Part shown: positions 27,215-36,074 of the stretch, one piece after another | Layout of the letters: each line of letters begins with the position of its first letter | Position numbering within the stretch: the first letter of the stretch is position 1 | Assembly (NCBI RefSeq): GCF_900113905.1 | Contig: NZ_FORC01000003.1 | Span: 1 to 64,000 of the forward strand | Length of the DNA stretch: 64,000 bases | From: Phytopseudomonas argentinensis | GTDB lineage: Bacteria; Pseudomonadota; Gammaproteobacteria; Pseudomonadales; Pseudomonadaceae | Reading direction: 5' to 3' | Program-made: the position numbers and the translations under genes | Notes under the pieces: generated by a model | What the model was told of the DNA's origin: nothing | Databases searched by the model: none | Seen by the model: only the letters and a program-made list of their open reading frames with translations

Positions 27215-27244
27215 GTTGAAGCACGCCCAGGCCATCCCCATATA
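27215..27244 (+). promoter_or_regulatory. RpoH (sigma-32) heat-shock promoter of hslVU
   Basis: GTTGAA, a 15-base spacer and CCCCATATA match the sigma-32 consensus CTTGAA / CCCCATnT very well. The -10 block ends 36 bases before the hslV start codon. hslVU is a classical heat-shock operon, which agrees. Confidence 0.85.
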
Positions 27245-27280
27245 ACAGGTCAACCCCGGAGCTGCCGAAGGAGCACGCCC

Positions 27281-27817
27281 TTGACCACCATCGTTTCAGT
27301 CCGCCGCCACGGCAAAGTCGTCATGGGTGGCGACGGCCAGGTTTCCCTCGGCAATACCGTGATGAAAGGCAACGCCAAGAAGGTTCGGCGTCTTTATCAC
27401 GGTCAGGTGATCGCCGGCTTTGCCGGTGCCACCGCCGACGCCTTCACCCTGTTCGAACGTTTCGAAGCACAGCTCGAGCGGCATCAGGGCCATCTGGTGC
27501 GCGCCGCGGTCGAGCTGGCCAAGGACTGGCGTACCGACCGCTCCCTGAGCCGCCTTGAAGCCATGCTCGCCGTGGCCAACAAGGACGCCTCGCTGATCAT
27601 CACCGGCAATGGTGACGTGGTCGAACCCGAGCATGGCCTGATCGCCATGGGCTCCGGTGGCGGCTACGCCCAGGCCGCCGCCCTGGCACTGCTGCAAAAA
27701 GGTAGCGACGAGCTGGGCGCCCGCGAGATCGCCGAAGCCGCGCTGAACATCGCCGGCTCGATCTGCGTGTTCACCAACCAGAATCTGACCATCGAGGAAC
27801 TGGACTCGGCCCTTTGA
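27281..27817 (+). CDS. hslV: ATP-dependent protease proteolytic subunit HslV
   Basis: The peptidase of the HslUV (ClpYQ) cytoplasmic protease, 178 residues. The start is TTG at 27281, giving (M)[20 protein letters not shown], with AAGGAG 7 bases upstream. Thr2 becomes the catalytic N-terminal Thr after Met removal. The conserved [14 protein letters not shown] and [17 protein letters not shown] segments are intact. The longer frame starting at 27131 is not family-like. It is transcribed with hslU (25-base gap) from the heat-shock promoter just upstream. Confidence 0.97.
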   Translation: MTTIVSVRRHGKVVMGGDGQVSLGNTVMKGNAKKVRRLYHGQVIAGFAGATADAFTLFERFEAQLERHQGHLVRAAVELAKDWRTDRSLSRLEAMLAVANKDASLIITGNGDVVEPEHGLIAMGSGGGYAQAAALALLQKGSDELGAREIAEAALNIAGSICVFTNQNLTIEELDSAL

Positions 27818-27842
27818 GGCCAGTCCGGACCGGAGCCCGCTC

Positions 27843-29183
27843 ATGTCCATGACACCCCGCGAGATCGTCCACGAACTCAACCGCCACATCATCGGCCAGG
27901 ACGACGCCAAGCGCGCCGTGGCCATCGCCCTGCGCAACCGCTGGCGGCGCATGCAGCTGCCGGTCGAGTTGCGCGCCGAAGTCACGCCGAAGAACATCCT
28001 GATGATCGGCCCCACCGGTGTCGGCAAGACCGAAATCGCCCGGCGCCTGGCCAAGCTGGCCAATGCGCCGTTCCTCAAGGTCGAGGCCACCAAGTTCACC
28101 GAAGTGGGTTATGTGGGCCGTGACGTCGAATCGATCATTCGCGACCTGGCCGATGCCGCGCTGAAGATGCTGCGCGAGCAGGAAATAATCCGCGTGCGCC
28201 ACCGCGCCGAAGACGCCGCCGAAGACCGTATTCTCGATGCCCTGCTGCCACCGGCACGCACCGGGTTCGCCGAGGAAGCGGCATCGGCCAGCGACTCGAA
28301 TACCCGCCAGCTGTTCCGCAAGCGCCTGCGCGAGGGCCAGCTGGACGACAAGGAAATCGATATCGAAGTGGCCGACAGCCCGGCCGGCATCGAGATCATG
28401 ACCCCGCCCGGCATGGAGGAGATGACCAGCCAGCTGCAGAACCTGTTCTCCAACATGGGCAAGGGCAAGAAGAAGAGCCGCAAGCTCAAGGTCAAGGATG
28501 CGCTGAAGCTTGTGCGTGACGAAGAAGCCGGGCGCCTGGTCAACGAGGAAGAACTCAAGGCCAAGGCCCTGGAAGCGGTCGAGCAGCATGGCATCGTGTT
28601 CATCGACGAGATCGACAAGGTGGCCAAACGCGCCAACGCCGGTGGTGCCGACGTGTCCCGCGAAGGCGTGCAGCGCGACCTGCTGCCGCTGATCGAAGGC
28701 TGCACCGTCAACACCAAGCTGGGCATGGTCAAGACCGACCATATCCTGTTCATTGCCTCGGGTGCGTTCCACCTCAGCAAACCGAGCGACCTGGTGCCGG
28801 AACTGCAGGGTCGTCTGCCGATTCGCGTCGAACTCAAGGCACTGAGCCCGGAAGATTTCGAACGTATCCTCAGCGAACCCCATGCCTCGCTCACCGAGCA
28901 ATACGTCGCCCTGCTGCAGACCGAAGGCCTGGGCGTGGAATTCGTCGAAGACGGCATCAAGCGCATCGCCGAGATCGCCTGGCAGGTCAACGAGAAGACC
29001 GAGAACATCGGGGCTCGTCGCTTGCACACCCTGCTGGAGCGGCTGCTCGAGGAAGTGTCGTTCAGCGCCGGAGACCTGGCGGGTCAGCAAGATGGGGAAG
29101 TCATTCGCATCGATGCCGACTACGTCAACAGCCATCTCGGCGAGCTGGCCCAGGACGAAGACCTGTCGCGTTACATTCTCTGA
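27843..29183 (+). CDS. hslU: ATP-dependent protease ATPase subunit HslU
   Basis: The AAA+ unfoldase of HslUV, 446 residues. Walker A is [16 protein letters not shown] near residue 60. The I-domain lies at about 110-240. Walker B is [12 protein letters not shown] and sensor-region motifs follow in [15 protein letters not shown]. The C-terminus ends SRYIL, the tail that inserts into HslV. GGAG lies 7 bases before the ATG. A GC-rich hairpin (29193-29220) follows the stop. Confidence 0.97.
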   Translation: MSMTPREIVHELNRHIIGQDDAKRAVAIALRNRWRRMQLPVELRAEVTPKNILMIGPTGVGKTEIARRLAKLANAPFLKVEATKFTEVGYVGRDVESIIRDLADAALKMLREQEIIRVRHRAEDAAEDRILDALLPPARTGFAEEAASASDSNTRQLFRKRLREGQLDDKEIDIEVADSPAGIEIMTPPGMEEMTSQLQNLFSNMGKGKKKSRKLKVKDALKLVRDEEAGRLVNEEELKAKALEAVEQHGIVFIDEIDKVAKRANAGGADVSREGVQRDLLPLIEGCTVNTKLGMVKTDHILFIASGAFHLSKPSDLVPELQGRLPIRVELKALSPEDFERILSEPHASLTEQYVALLQTEGLGVEFVEDGIKRIAEIAWQVNEKTENIGARRLHTLLERLLEEVSFSAGDLAGQQDGEVIRIDADYVNSHLGELAQDEDLSRYIL

Positions 29184-29192
29184 TAGCCTGGC

Positions 29193-29220
29193 ACCGCGCG
29201 GCGCCCTGGTGCCGCGCGGT
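29193..29220 (+). other. Hairpin after hslU
   Basis: ACCGCGCGGC and GCCGCGCGGT form a 10-bp stem with an 8-base loop, directly after the hslU stop and before the DUF971 gene. No T run follows. It may be a weak terminator or an mRNA stabiliser. Confidence 0.5.
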
Positions 29221-29246
29221 CCCTGAAGTCCGGCCTGGAGCCTGCC

Positions 29247-29618
29247 GTGCTTATCCCCACCGCGATCAAGCTGCACAAGGCCTCGCGCCTGCTGGAACTG
29301 CACTACGGCAGCGACAGCTACCAGTTGCCTGCCGAATTCCTGCGCGTGCACTCGCCCTCCGCCGAAGTGCAGGGCCACGGCAAGCCCATCCTGCAGACCG
29401 GCAAGCTGAACGTGGCGCTGATCGGCATCGAGCCGGCCGGTAATTACGCGCTCAAACTGACATTCGACGACGGCCACGACAGCGGGCTGTTCACCTGGGA
29501 CTATCTGCGTCAGCTGGCGCTGCGCCAGGACGAACTGTGGCGCGACTACCTGGCCGCCCTGGCCGCCGCCGGGCAATCCCGCGACCCGGACGAATCGGTC
29601 GTGCGGCTGATGCTCTGA
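29247..29618 (+). CDS. DUF971 (GBBH-like N-terminal domain) protein
   Basis: A 123-residue single-domain DUF971 protein, starting with GTG at 29247 and preceded by TGGAG. Residues 5-90 (AIKLHKASRLLELHYGSDSY, then LPAEFLRVHSPSAEVQGHG, and FDDGHDSGLFTWDYLRQL) carry the family features. The domain is shared with the N-terminus of gamma-butyrobetaine hydroxylase and with Fe-S-assembly-related proteins. In other pseudomonads, as I recall, it lies between hslU and phaC1. Here phaC1ZC2D is missing and phaF follows. Confidence 0.86.
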   Translation: MLIPTAIKLHKASRLLELHYGSDSYQLPAEFLRVHSPSAEVQGHGKPILQTGKLNVALIGIEPAGNYALKLTFDDGHDSGLFTWDYLRQLALRQDELWRDYLAALAAAGQSRDPDESVVRLML

Positions 29619-29673
29619 GGCCGAGCCTGGAGCGTTCAGGCTACGACGCCGTACACAAAGACCCGAGCAGAAA

Positions 29674-29705
29674 CGACAACGCCCGATCATGATCGGGCGT
29701 TGTCG
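29674..29705. terminator. 32-bp perfect palindrome, bidirectional terminator between DUF971 and phaF
   Basis: A perfect 32-bp palindrome, CGACAACGCCCGATCA followed by its exact complement, lies between the convergent DUF971 and phaF genes. On the minus strand it is followed by TTTCTG, so it best terminates phaF. Confidence 0.72.
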
Positions 29706-29720
29706 CAATCGCCTAGCGGC

Positions 29721-30512
29721 TCAGGACTCCGAGCCGCTAGGCGCCGTGCTAGCGGCAGGTGCCGGCGCTGGCGTAGCGGATGCCTTGCGCGCCACCGGCT
29801 TCTTCGTCGCAGGCTTGCTGGCAGACTTGGCCTGCGCTTTGGTTGCAGGCTTGGCGGCGGCTTTGCCTGCAGTCTTAACCGGGCTTTTGGCAGCGCTGGC
29901 CGGTTTGCCGGAAGCCGCTTTGCCGACCGGCGCCTGCTTGGCCGCTACAGGTTTGCCAGCGGCTGGCTTGGCGGCTGGTTTCACGGCGCTGGTGCCGGCT
30001 GTTTTGCTGCCTGCCGGCGCCTTGCTCGCGGTCGCAGCCTTGCTGCTCGGTTTGGTTGCTACGGCCTTGGCGGCCGGTTTGCTAGCCGCCTGGCTGGAGC
30101 CTGCCGTGAGCTTCTCGAGCTGGCGGGTCAGCAAGTCGACCTTGTCGTTAAGGGCCTTGACCTCACTGCGGCTCGGCACACCCAGCCGGGAGATGGCACT
30201 GTTGAGACGCTTGTCGAATGCTTCTTCGAACTCGCCCCACTTGCCGATGGCCCTGTCCTTGACCTCGTCGACGCGCGAACGGGTGCTGGTAGCGGACGAG
30301 TCGACCGGCGCATCGGTCTGTTTATCGGCATTGCTCTTGGCGGCCTTCTCGGCCTTTTCGCCATCCTTGACCAGGGTATCGAACAGCTTGGTGCCGTCCT
30401 TGCTGACCTTGGAGTATGCGCCCAAGCCGGCCAACCAGATCTGCCGCGAGTACTTCTCGACCTCGCCGATCCAGGAGCTGGCCTGTTTCTCGGATTTCTT
30501 TTTAACAGCCAT
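29721..30512 (-). CDS. phaF: PHA granule-associated, histone-like phasin PhaF
   Basis: A 263-residue protein. The N-terminal phasin domain (about 1-135) includes SWIGEVEKYSRQIWLAGLGA and a coiled-coil Leu pattern (VKALNDKVDLLTRQLEKLT). A C-terminal tail (about 140-255) is rich in Ala-Ala-Lys-Pro-type repeats and is DNA-binding, histone-like. The ATG at 30512 (MAVKKKSEKQAS) is preceded by GAGGAG. PhaF organises PHA granules and links them to the nucleoid. In this window the PHA synthase genes are absent and phaI upstream is broken, so PhaF may be kept for its nucleoid function (inference). Confidence 0.9.
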   Translation of the reverse strand: MAVKKKSEKQASSWIGEVEKYSRQIWLAGLGAYSKVSKDGTKLFDTLVKDGEKAEKAAKSNADKQTDAPVDSSATSTRSRVDEVKDRAIGKWGEFEEAFDKRLNSAISRLGVPSRSEVKALNDKVDLLTRQLEKLTAGSSQAASKPAAKAVATKPSSKAATASKAPAGSKTAGTSAVKPAAKPAAGKPVAAKQAPVGKAASGKPASAAKSPVKTAGKAAAKPATKAQAKSASKPATKKPVARKASATPAPAPAASTAPSGSES

Positions 30513-30764
30513 CCTGACTCTCCTCATTGGATACGCGCGACAGCTCAAACAATGCGCTCAGCTGATCCAGCCTAGCAGACAGGCTTTTGATGGCCTGTCG
30601 GACGGACTGCCAAGACTCTTCACTGCGCCAGCCACGCGTGAATCGAAGGCCTGCTCGATCTTTGCGATACGGGCGGCGACCTGGTTCTTCACAACGGACA
30701 CTCTGCTTGTGGCTTCGTCGATCTGGCCGTTGGCCACCTCGACCTGTCCATTGACCCGTTTGCT
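30502..30764 (-). pseudogene. phaI: phaI phasin remnant, 5'-truncated and frameshifted
   Basis: Upstream of phaF, one minus-strand frame reads SKRVNGQVEVANGQIDEATS, then VSVVKNQVAARIAKIEQAFD and SRVAGAVKSLGSPS (30764 to about 30603). A second frame then continues VRQAIKSLSARLDQLSALFE to a TAA at 30502. Joined, these match the middle and C-terminal part of PhaI as I remember it. The N-terminal phasin segment (YARKIWLAGLGAYAKV-like) is missing. The frame change is near 30600. The remnant overlaps the phaF start. The rest of the 30765-30937 gap shows no gene. Confidence 0.8.
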
Positions 30765-30937
30765 GCCCGGCTGTTCCGCGCAGAAACGGCCCGTAGCACA
30801 CGAACTCACAAGGCAACAGGAATAGTCGGGCCTATCGGCGCAGGGTGAGAACGGCAGGCAAGGCAGGGCGCCATGAAAACGCACCGAGGGAGGAGAAGCC
30901 CGCGAGCGTGACCACTCGCAGGCTCAGCATGCCTGAA

Positions 30938-31984
30938 TCAGTTGCTGGCTGGCGGCGTTGCGCCGTTGGCAGTACTGCTGGCAGGCGCCGACGCAGCGGC
31001 AGGCTCGCTCGCCGCTGGTTTGCTCGCCTCGGGCTTGGCGGCAGGCTTGGCGGCTGCCGGTTTAGCGGCGGGCTTGGCCGCCGGCTTGCTGGCCGTAGGC
31101 TTACCGGTGGCCTTGGCCGCCGGCTTGGCAGCAACCGCTTTGGCCGCCTGGCTAGCAGGCTTCGCGGCAGCTTTTGCGGCTGGCTTGGCCGTCGGTTTGG
31201 CTGCAGCCTTCACCGCCGGTTTGGCCGCCGCCGACTTGGCAGCCGCTTGAGTAGCCGGTTTGCCGGCAGGCTTAACCGCAGCCTTGGCCGCCGGCTTGGC
31301 AGTAGCGGCTTTTGCGGTCGCCTTGGCCGCTGGCTTGGCAGCCGCCGGCTTAGCCATGGCCGTGGCTGCAACGGTTTTCGCAGCAGGCTTGGCAGCGGGC
31401 TTGCTGGTAGCCGCTTTTGCAGCGGTTTGAGCGGCCGGTTTGGCTGCTGGTTTCACCGCGGTCTTGACCGCCGGCTTGGCTATAGCGGGTTTCGCAACAG
31501 CCTTGGCAGCTGGTCTGGCAGCGGCCGGCTTGACCGGCACCTTGGCGGCAACCGGCTTGGCATCGGCTTTTTCGCGGCTGGACAACGCCTTGCCGGCCGC
31601 CTCACGCACCTTGCCAACCCCCTGGGCCAGTTTCAGGCTTTCCTGGGCATCGCGCTTGAGCTGCACGATGTACTGGCGGGTCTCGGTCTGGCGAGCCTGC
31701 AGCGCATCGAGCAGGCTTTCCAGTTCGTCCACTGCGGCCCTGGCCTTGGACTGCGCCTTGGCCTTGCCGTCGGCAACTGCCGACTGCAGCTTGCCACGCG
31801 CCTTGTGCAGTTTTTCCTGCGCGCTACCCCGCTGCTTTTCCAGCTTGGCGAGGATCTTCTCAGCGTCTACCAGGGCTTGCGAGCAGGCATTTTCAAGGTG
31901 CTCGAGCAAACTGCCAGAAAGCTGCTGCAGCAAGTGCAACGGGGTGGTAACCGATTTCTTCTTCGAGTTTTTTGTGGCCGGCAT
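30938..31984 (-). CDS. algP: AlgP (AlgR3), histone H1-like KPAA-repeat regulator
   Basis: A 348-residue protein. The N-terminal helical, coiled-coil part (about 1-150) begins MPATKNSKKKSVTTPLHLLQ and contains QLSGSLLEHLENACSQALVD. A tail of about 180 residues follows, made of Lys-Pro-Ala-Ala-like repeats that compact DNA. AlgP is tied to alginate regulation in P. aeruginosa. The C-terminus ends in an Ala/Ser/Pro-rich region. The DNA encoding the tail is a degenerate 12-bp tandem repeat and may be prone to expansion and contraction. It is followed upstream by algQ, in the usual algP-algQ order. Longer in-frame starts to 32137 are not family-like. Confidence 0.92.
   Translation of the reverse strand: MPATKNSKKKSVTTPLHLLQQLSGSLLEHLENACSQALVDAEKILAKLEKQRGSAQEKLHKARGKLQSAVADGKAKAQSKARAAVDELESLLDALQARQTETRQYIVQLKRDAQESLKLAQGVGKVREAAGKALSSREKADAKPVAAKVPVKPAAARPAAKAVAKPAIAKPAVKTAVKPAAKPAAQTAAKAATSKPAAKPAAKTVAATAMAKPAAAKPAAKATAKAATAKPAAKAAVKPAGKPATQAAAKSAAAKPAVKAAAKPTAKPAAKAAAKPASQAAKAVAAKPAAKATGKPTASKPAAKPAAKPAAAKPAAKPEASKPAASEPAAASAPASSTANGATPPASN
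31000..31560. repeat. Degenerate 12-bp tandem repeats encoding the AlgP tail
   Basis: The block is a long series of GCC/GGC/TTG-rich 12-mers (on the plus strand, variants of GGCTTGGCCGCC). It encodes Ala-Ala-Lys-Pro units on the minus strand. It produces long open frames on both strands that are not genes. Confidence 0.85.
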
Positions 31985-32133
31985 GACGCGCCTCCAGGCG
32001 GATGGGATTAAAGCCATACTAGGTGGGTGAAATTTGCGCCCGCCCGAGGCGCTTTGCAAGCACCCGTGCAGCGTTGCAAATAGCATGGCGGGGCTGAAAA
32101 CGACGACGCCGCGAACAGGCGCGGCGTCGGGGC

Positions 32134-32595
32134 TCATACAGTGGCGGCGCTGGCCTGCTGTTTATGGGCGGTGTGCAGCACTTCGATCAGGCAGTCTTCG
32201 AGTTCGAAGCGCTCGTGGAGCATCTGGCCCAGATGCTTGAGTTCGCGGCTTAGCGCATCGACATCGCCACAATCGCCGCCATCGCAACGGTCATTGAAGG
32301 CCAGGGCCGCCTCGGTGATCACCTCGATTCGCGGGTAGATCTGCTTGGCCAAATCCAGGCCGCGCTGATCACCGAATGCCCGCGCCTCGTCGGTGAGCTG
32401 CTGATAGACCTCGAAATGCCCCGCGGAGACGTAGTCGACGAGGTACTCGCAGAACCGCTGTACCACCGTCTTGTCGCTAACGTCATCAATGGCCGCATAG
32501 GCCTTGATCAGTTCCGCACGTTCCTGCAGCCAACGATCGATCATCAGGTGCACGCCGCCCCACCGCTCCTGCGCATTCTGGCAACTTTCGAGCAT
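32134..32595 (-). CDS. algQ: Anti-sigma-70 factor AlgQ (Rsd/AlgR2)
   Basis: A 153-residue helical protein of the Rsd/AlgQ family, which binds region 4 of the housekeeping sigma factor and affects alginate, siderophore and virulence genes in P. aeruginosa. Visible features are [20 protein letters not shown] at the N-terminus, [33 protein letters not shown] and [13 protein letters not shown]. The ATG at 32595 is preceded by AAGGGAG; the in-frame upstream extension to 32688 is not family-like. The 278-bp gap to hemY shows no gene. Confidence 0.94.
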   Translation of the reverse strand: MLESCQNAQERWGGVHLMIDRWLQERAELIKAYAAIDDVSDKTVVQRFCEYLVDYVSAGHFEVYQQLTDEARAFGDQRGLDLAKQIYPRIEVITEAALAFNDRCDGGDCGDVDALSRELKHLGQMLHERFELEDCLIEVLHTAHKQQASAATV

Positions 32596-32873
32596 GGTGA
32601 TCCGCTCCCTTATGAGTAAGTCCTGTAGGTATCGGGCACCGACGCTCACTCTGTCGTCGCCACGAATCGGAAATTTGGCTGGCAGCATCCCACTGACCGC
32701 ACGTCACTGCGAGCCAGGGCCGGGCAGCGACGGCAACGCACTACGAGTCGTGCAGCCGAGCCCCGACACTAGCATGATTCCGATGGCAGTCCGACCCCTG
32801 ATTTCTTCTCAGCTTATCCCCGCGGCGACGGTCCTCAGCTACGCGGCTCAGGCCGATGCCACAGGGATATCGT

Positions 32874-34142
32874 TCAGTCGCCAGCGGGCGGGCGCTGAGC
32901 GGCCGGCACCGGGGGCGTGGCGACGACCTGGCCACTCAGACGCCGGTCGAGCAGCCCCAGGCCTTCTTGAAACAAGCGGTTACTGCGTTCCACTTCGCCC
33001 AGTTGGGCCAGCAGCCGCGCCAACTCGGCACAGGTTTCCGGATGGCGTTCGAGGGTCAGGCTGGCTTCGAAGTAATCACGCGCCTTGCCCCATAGCTGGT
33101 TATGCAGGCTCAGCCGACCGAGGGTGAGCAACAATCCGGCATCATCGGGATGCTGCTTCAGCCACCCTTCTGCGGCCTGCAACTGCCGAGCCGAGTCACG
33201 GCCACGCAACAATCCGTAGAGCCGTGCCAGACGGCTGTCGTACTCACGGTTCAACGCCTTGTGAAGCAGCTCCTCGGCACCTGGCTCGGCGCCGAGTGCA
33301 CGCAGGCGATCGGCGTATACGGCGAGTAGTTCCGGCTCGCCACGCAGACTGGGTGAGAGGCGCTCCCAGGCCTGCGCCAGCGACGGTAGCGCACCTTCAT
33401 CGGCCGCATTGAAATCCACACCGAGCAGGTACTCGCGCCAGGCGCGTCGCTCCAAGGCCATCAGCTCGGCAGGCGCCATTGCCTTTTCCTTGCGCAATAC
33501 CGGCAGCAGCTTGAGCAGCGACTGCCAGTCACCACGACTGGCATAGAGTTGCTGCAACTGACGCAGTACCTGCGGGTTGTGCGGATGACGCTCGTGCATC
33601 ACCTGCAGCGTTTCCTCCGCGCTGTCGATCTCCCCGCGCGCCAGTTGCAGCTCGGCATGGGTCAGGGCAATGGCCAGCTCGGCGTTGGGCTGACGCTGCA
33701 GCGCCTCTTCCAGCAAGGCGTCGCTTTCCTGGTAATGCTCGAGGTTGTGGGCCGCGCGCGCAGCGCCCAGGTAGTGGATCAAGGGGCGCGGCTCGTTGCG
33801 GGCGATACGGCTCAGGTGGGCCTGGGCCTTGCTCCAGCGGCCTTCGATCAGCTCCTGGAAACCATGCTCGGAGGCGCGGCGTACCCGCCGCTCGCGATGC
33901 AGCCGCGACCAGGGATTGATCAGTCCCACCGAGGTCAGCAGGGCACGAATCAGCAGTCGCAGCAGCCACAGCGCCAGGCAGACGGCGACGATCAACAGCA
34001 CGAACGCCCACAGCGTCGATTCGTAGCGAAAGCCCTTGTAGGCGAGCAGCACATAGCCCTGGTGTTCGGCAACCGCCAGACCAAGCAACGCCAGCCCACC
34101 GATCACCAGCGCGGTGAGCACCAGCAGGTAGACGCGCTTCAT
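32874..34142 (-). CDS. hemY: HemY, TPR membrane protein of heme biosynthesis
   Basis: A 422-residue inner-membrane protein with two N-terminal membrane helices (about 4-24 and 42-62) and a long cytosolic or periplasmic TPR region (about 100-395). TPR-like units include AEGWLKQHPDDAGLLLTLGR and KARDYFEASLTLERHPETCA. This is the proteobacterial HemY, not protoporphyrinogen oxidase. It is the last gene of hemC-hemD-hemX-hemY. Its ATG overlaps the hemX stop by 4 bases. It probably acts as a scaffold for late heme-pathway enzymes. Confidence 0.92.
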   Translation of the reverse strand: MKRVYLLVLTALVIGGLALLGLAVAEHQGYVLLAYKGFRYESTLWAFVLLIVAVCLALWLLRLLIRALLTSVGLINPWSRLHRERRVRRASEHGFQELIEGRWSKAQAHLSRIARNEPRPLIHYLGAARAAHNLEHYQESDALLEEALQRQPNAELAIALTHAELQLARGEIDSAEETLQVMHERHPHNPQVLRQLQQLYASRGDWQSLLKLLPVLRKEKAMAPAELMALERRAWREYLLGVDFNAADEGALPSLAQAWERLSPSLRGEPELLAVYADRLRALGAEPGAEELLHKALNREYDSRLARLYGLLRGRDSARQLQAAEGWLKQHPDDAGLLLTLGRLSLHNQLWGKARDYFEASLTLERHPETCAELARLLAQLGEVERSNRLFQEGLGLLDRRLSGQVVATPPVPAAQRPPAGD

Positions 34143-35284
34143 GGGCGCTCCTCCCCATCGCCATCGGCCTGTTCGCTGGGCGCATTCTTGAGACGCTCAC
34201 GTGCCGATTGCTTGTGCTCGATATAGGCCTCAACGGCGTCCAGCGACTGGTTCAGCTCCGGCGCCTTGACCTCGATCGGCTGGTCGACCAATTCGCCAAC
34301 GCGGGCGCGCAGGGCGCGGCTGTCGGGGTTGTCGCGATTGAAATTGGCATCCAGCACCTCGGCGGCCTGCTGCAGTGCCTGCCGATAGACCTGGGTCTGC
34401 CCATGCAACGCTGCCCACTGCGCCTGCTCGAGCGCCAGGCTCAACGCCAGGCGTACCTGGGTCAGGCTCTGCCCGGCCAGCAGCGGACGCACGTTCTGAT
34501 CGGCATTGAAATCGAGGCGGAAATACTGCGACAGCTTGTGCAGGGTCTGCCCCCACCAGGTACCCGGCTCGCTTTCGGCGGCCAGCTCGCCAAGCACGCC
34601 GCCGTCGGCGACGAACTTCGGATTGAGGGAATTGAGCTGCGCAGCTTGTTCGCGCAGTGCGCCAAGCTGCAGGAACAGCCCGGTGCGATCGGGGTTGTCG
34701 GTGGCGCGTAGCGCTTCCAGGCTCTTCGCCAATTGCTCACGGGCGGCGAAGGCCGCCGGGTCATCCTGATCACGGAGGATTTCATCGGCGGCCTGCACCA
34801 GCGCGGTGGCGCTGTTGATGTCCTGCAGGGCAGACAGGCGCAGGCTGGCCAGACGCAGCAGGTGCTCGGCCTCGGCCAGGCGCCAGTCCTGGCGGCTGGC
34901 GCCCAGCACGGTTTCCAGGCGGCGATTGAGCAATTGCTGGTCGCCCTGCAACTGGGCCACCAGCCGACGACGCTCCTCGAGTTCCTGCAGGCTCGGCAAC
35001 TGCTCGAAGCGCCCGTTCAGGCTTTCGGTGCGCTGCGACAAGGCCTGGGCCTGGCTGCGCGTCTGCTCGAGCTGGGCCGACTGCTGCTGTGTCTGCTGTT
35101 GCAGGGTGTGCAACTGCCAGGCACTCCAGCCACCGACGCCGACACCGATGGCGCCCACCAACAGGGCCACGGCGGCAATCGCCGAGCCGCGCGCCGCCGG
35201 TTTGCCCTCGGCAGCGGCTGGGGACGATTCGAGGGCGGGTTGCACAGGCTGCTCCTGCTCTTTCGGGGAAGTCGCTTCGCTCAC
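34139..35284 (-). CDS. hemX: HemX, putative uroporphyrinogen-III C-methyltransferase-like membrane protein
   Basis: A 381-residue protein with an acidic, Pro/Glu-rich N-terminus and one membrane segment (AIAAVALLVGAIGVGVGGWSA, about 36-56). A coiled coil follows (LHTLQQQTQQQSAQLEQTRS onward) and a helical C-terminal domain. The GTG at 35284 has AAGGA 8 bases upstream; the longer frame to 35461 runs into hemD and is rejected. It is coupled to hemY by overlap. Despite the name, methyltransferase activity is not supported by motifs, so it is likely structural. Confidence 0.9.
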   Translation of the reverse strand: MSEATSPKEQEQPVQPALESSPAAAEGKPAARGSAIAAVALLVGAIGVGVGGWSAWQLHTLQQQTQQQSAQLEQTRSQAQALSQRTESLNGRFEQLPSLQELEERRRLVAQLQGDQQLLNRRLETVLGASRQDWRLAEAEHLLRLASLRLSALQDINSATALVQAADEILRDQDDPAAFAAREQLAKSLEALRATDNPDRTGLFLQLGALREQAAQLNSLNPKFVADGGVLGELAAESEPGTWWGQTLHKLSQYFRLDFNADQNVRPLLAGQSLTQVRLALSLALEQAQWAALHGQTQVYRQALQQAAEVLDANFNRDNPDSRALRARVGELVDQPIEVKAPELNQSLDAVEAYIEHKQSARERLKNAPSEQADGDGEERP

Positions 35285-35300
35285 GTATCCATCCTTTGCT

Positions 35301-36074
35301 TCAAGAGTCGGGCGAAGCCTGCGCACGCAAGGCCGCCAACAACGCCGCGGTATCGGCACCACGGCAATCCACAACATCAATCGCTCCGAGCTCGCGCGCC
35401 ATCTCGGCGACTCGCGGGCTGGGCACGAACAAGGGTAGCTGCGCCAGCTCAGGCCAGTCATCTGCCGCCAGTTGGCGCAGATGCGTCAAGCCCTGCCCAC
35501 TGCTGACCACCAGGCCATTCAAGCGTTCCACCTGTATCAGCCGCTGCAGCGTACCAGCGGGGTAGGCAGGAAGCACACGGCGGTAAACCGGCAGATAGTC
35601 CACCTCGACCCCCTGCTCCCGCAAGCGCTCGGCGAGCAGGGTGCGGCCATCCTCGCCGCGAATGATCAGCACCCGGGGAAACAACGCGGCGCGCAGTGGA
35701 GCCTGCAATTCAGGCAATTCCAGCAGAGCCTCGCTGTCGTCACCCCGGCCTGGCCAGAAAACCGTCAGCCCATAGTCGGCGAGGATCTGCCCGGTGCCGG
35801 CGCCCACACTGAACCAGGGCTGATCGGTAAGTGGCTGCGGCCAGTAACGGTCCAGCAACTCGAGGCCGTAGCGGGCGGCTGGCTTGCTTACCACGATCAC
35901 GGCGGTGTAACGGTGCAGGTCGCAAATGGTCGCACTGTGCTGCGGCGTTTCCGGCAGCGGCTCGATACCCAGCAGGGGCAGGCAGGCGCCATGCATACCT
36001 TGTTCAGCGAGCGCCTGGGCCAGCGCCTGGCACTCCTGCTCGGGCCGGGTCAGCAGCAGGCGCCAGCCACTCAC
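35301..36074 (-). CDS. hemD: Uroporphyrinogen-III synthase HemD
   Basis: A 257-residue enzyme that cyclises hydroxymethylbilane to uroporphyrinogen III. It starts with GTG at 36074 ([20 protein letters not shown]), inside the 4-base GTGA overlap with the hemC stop. Typical weakly conserved features are [37 protein letters not shown] and the late [11 protein letters not shown] segment. It is the second gene of the hemCDXY operon. Confidence 0.93.
   Translation of the reverse strand: MSGWRLLLTRPEQECQALAQALAEQGMHGACLPLLGIEPLPETPQHSATICDLHRYTAVIVVSKPAARYGLELLDRYWPQPLTDQPWFSVGAGTGQILADYGLTVFWPGRGDDSEALLELPELQAPLRAALFPRVLIIRGEDGRTLLAERLREQGVEVDYLPVYRRVLPAYPAGTLQRLIQVERLNGLVVSSGQGLTHLRQLAADDWPELAQLPLFVPSPRVAEMARELGAIDVVDCRGADTAALLAALRAQASPDS

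Noticed and set aside
27771..29708. A 645-residue minus-strand frame opposite hslU and DUF971
   Set aside because: It is Gly/Gln/Leu-rich shadow sequence with no motif, and hslU is certain on the other strand.
31000..31560. Regular tandem repeats resembling a CRISPR array
   Set aside because: The units are 12-bp, degenerate and in frame, coding Lys-Pro-Ala-Ala. There are no unique spacers and no cas genes.
30845..32011. A long plus-strand Gly/Arg/Leu-rich frame over algP
   Set aside because: It is the complement of the 12-bp repeat that encodes the AlgP tail, not a gene.
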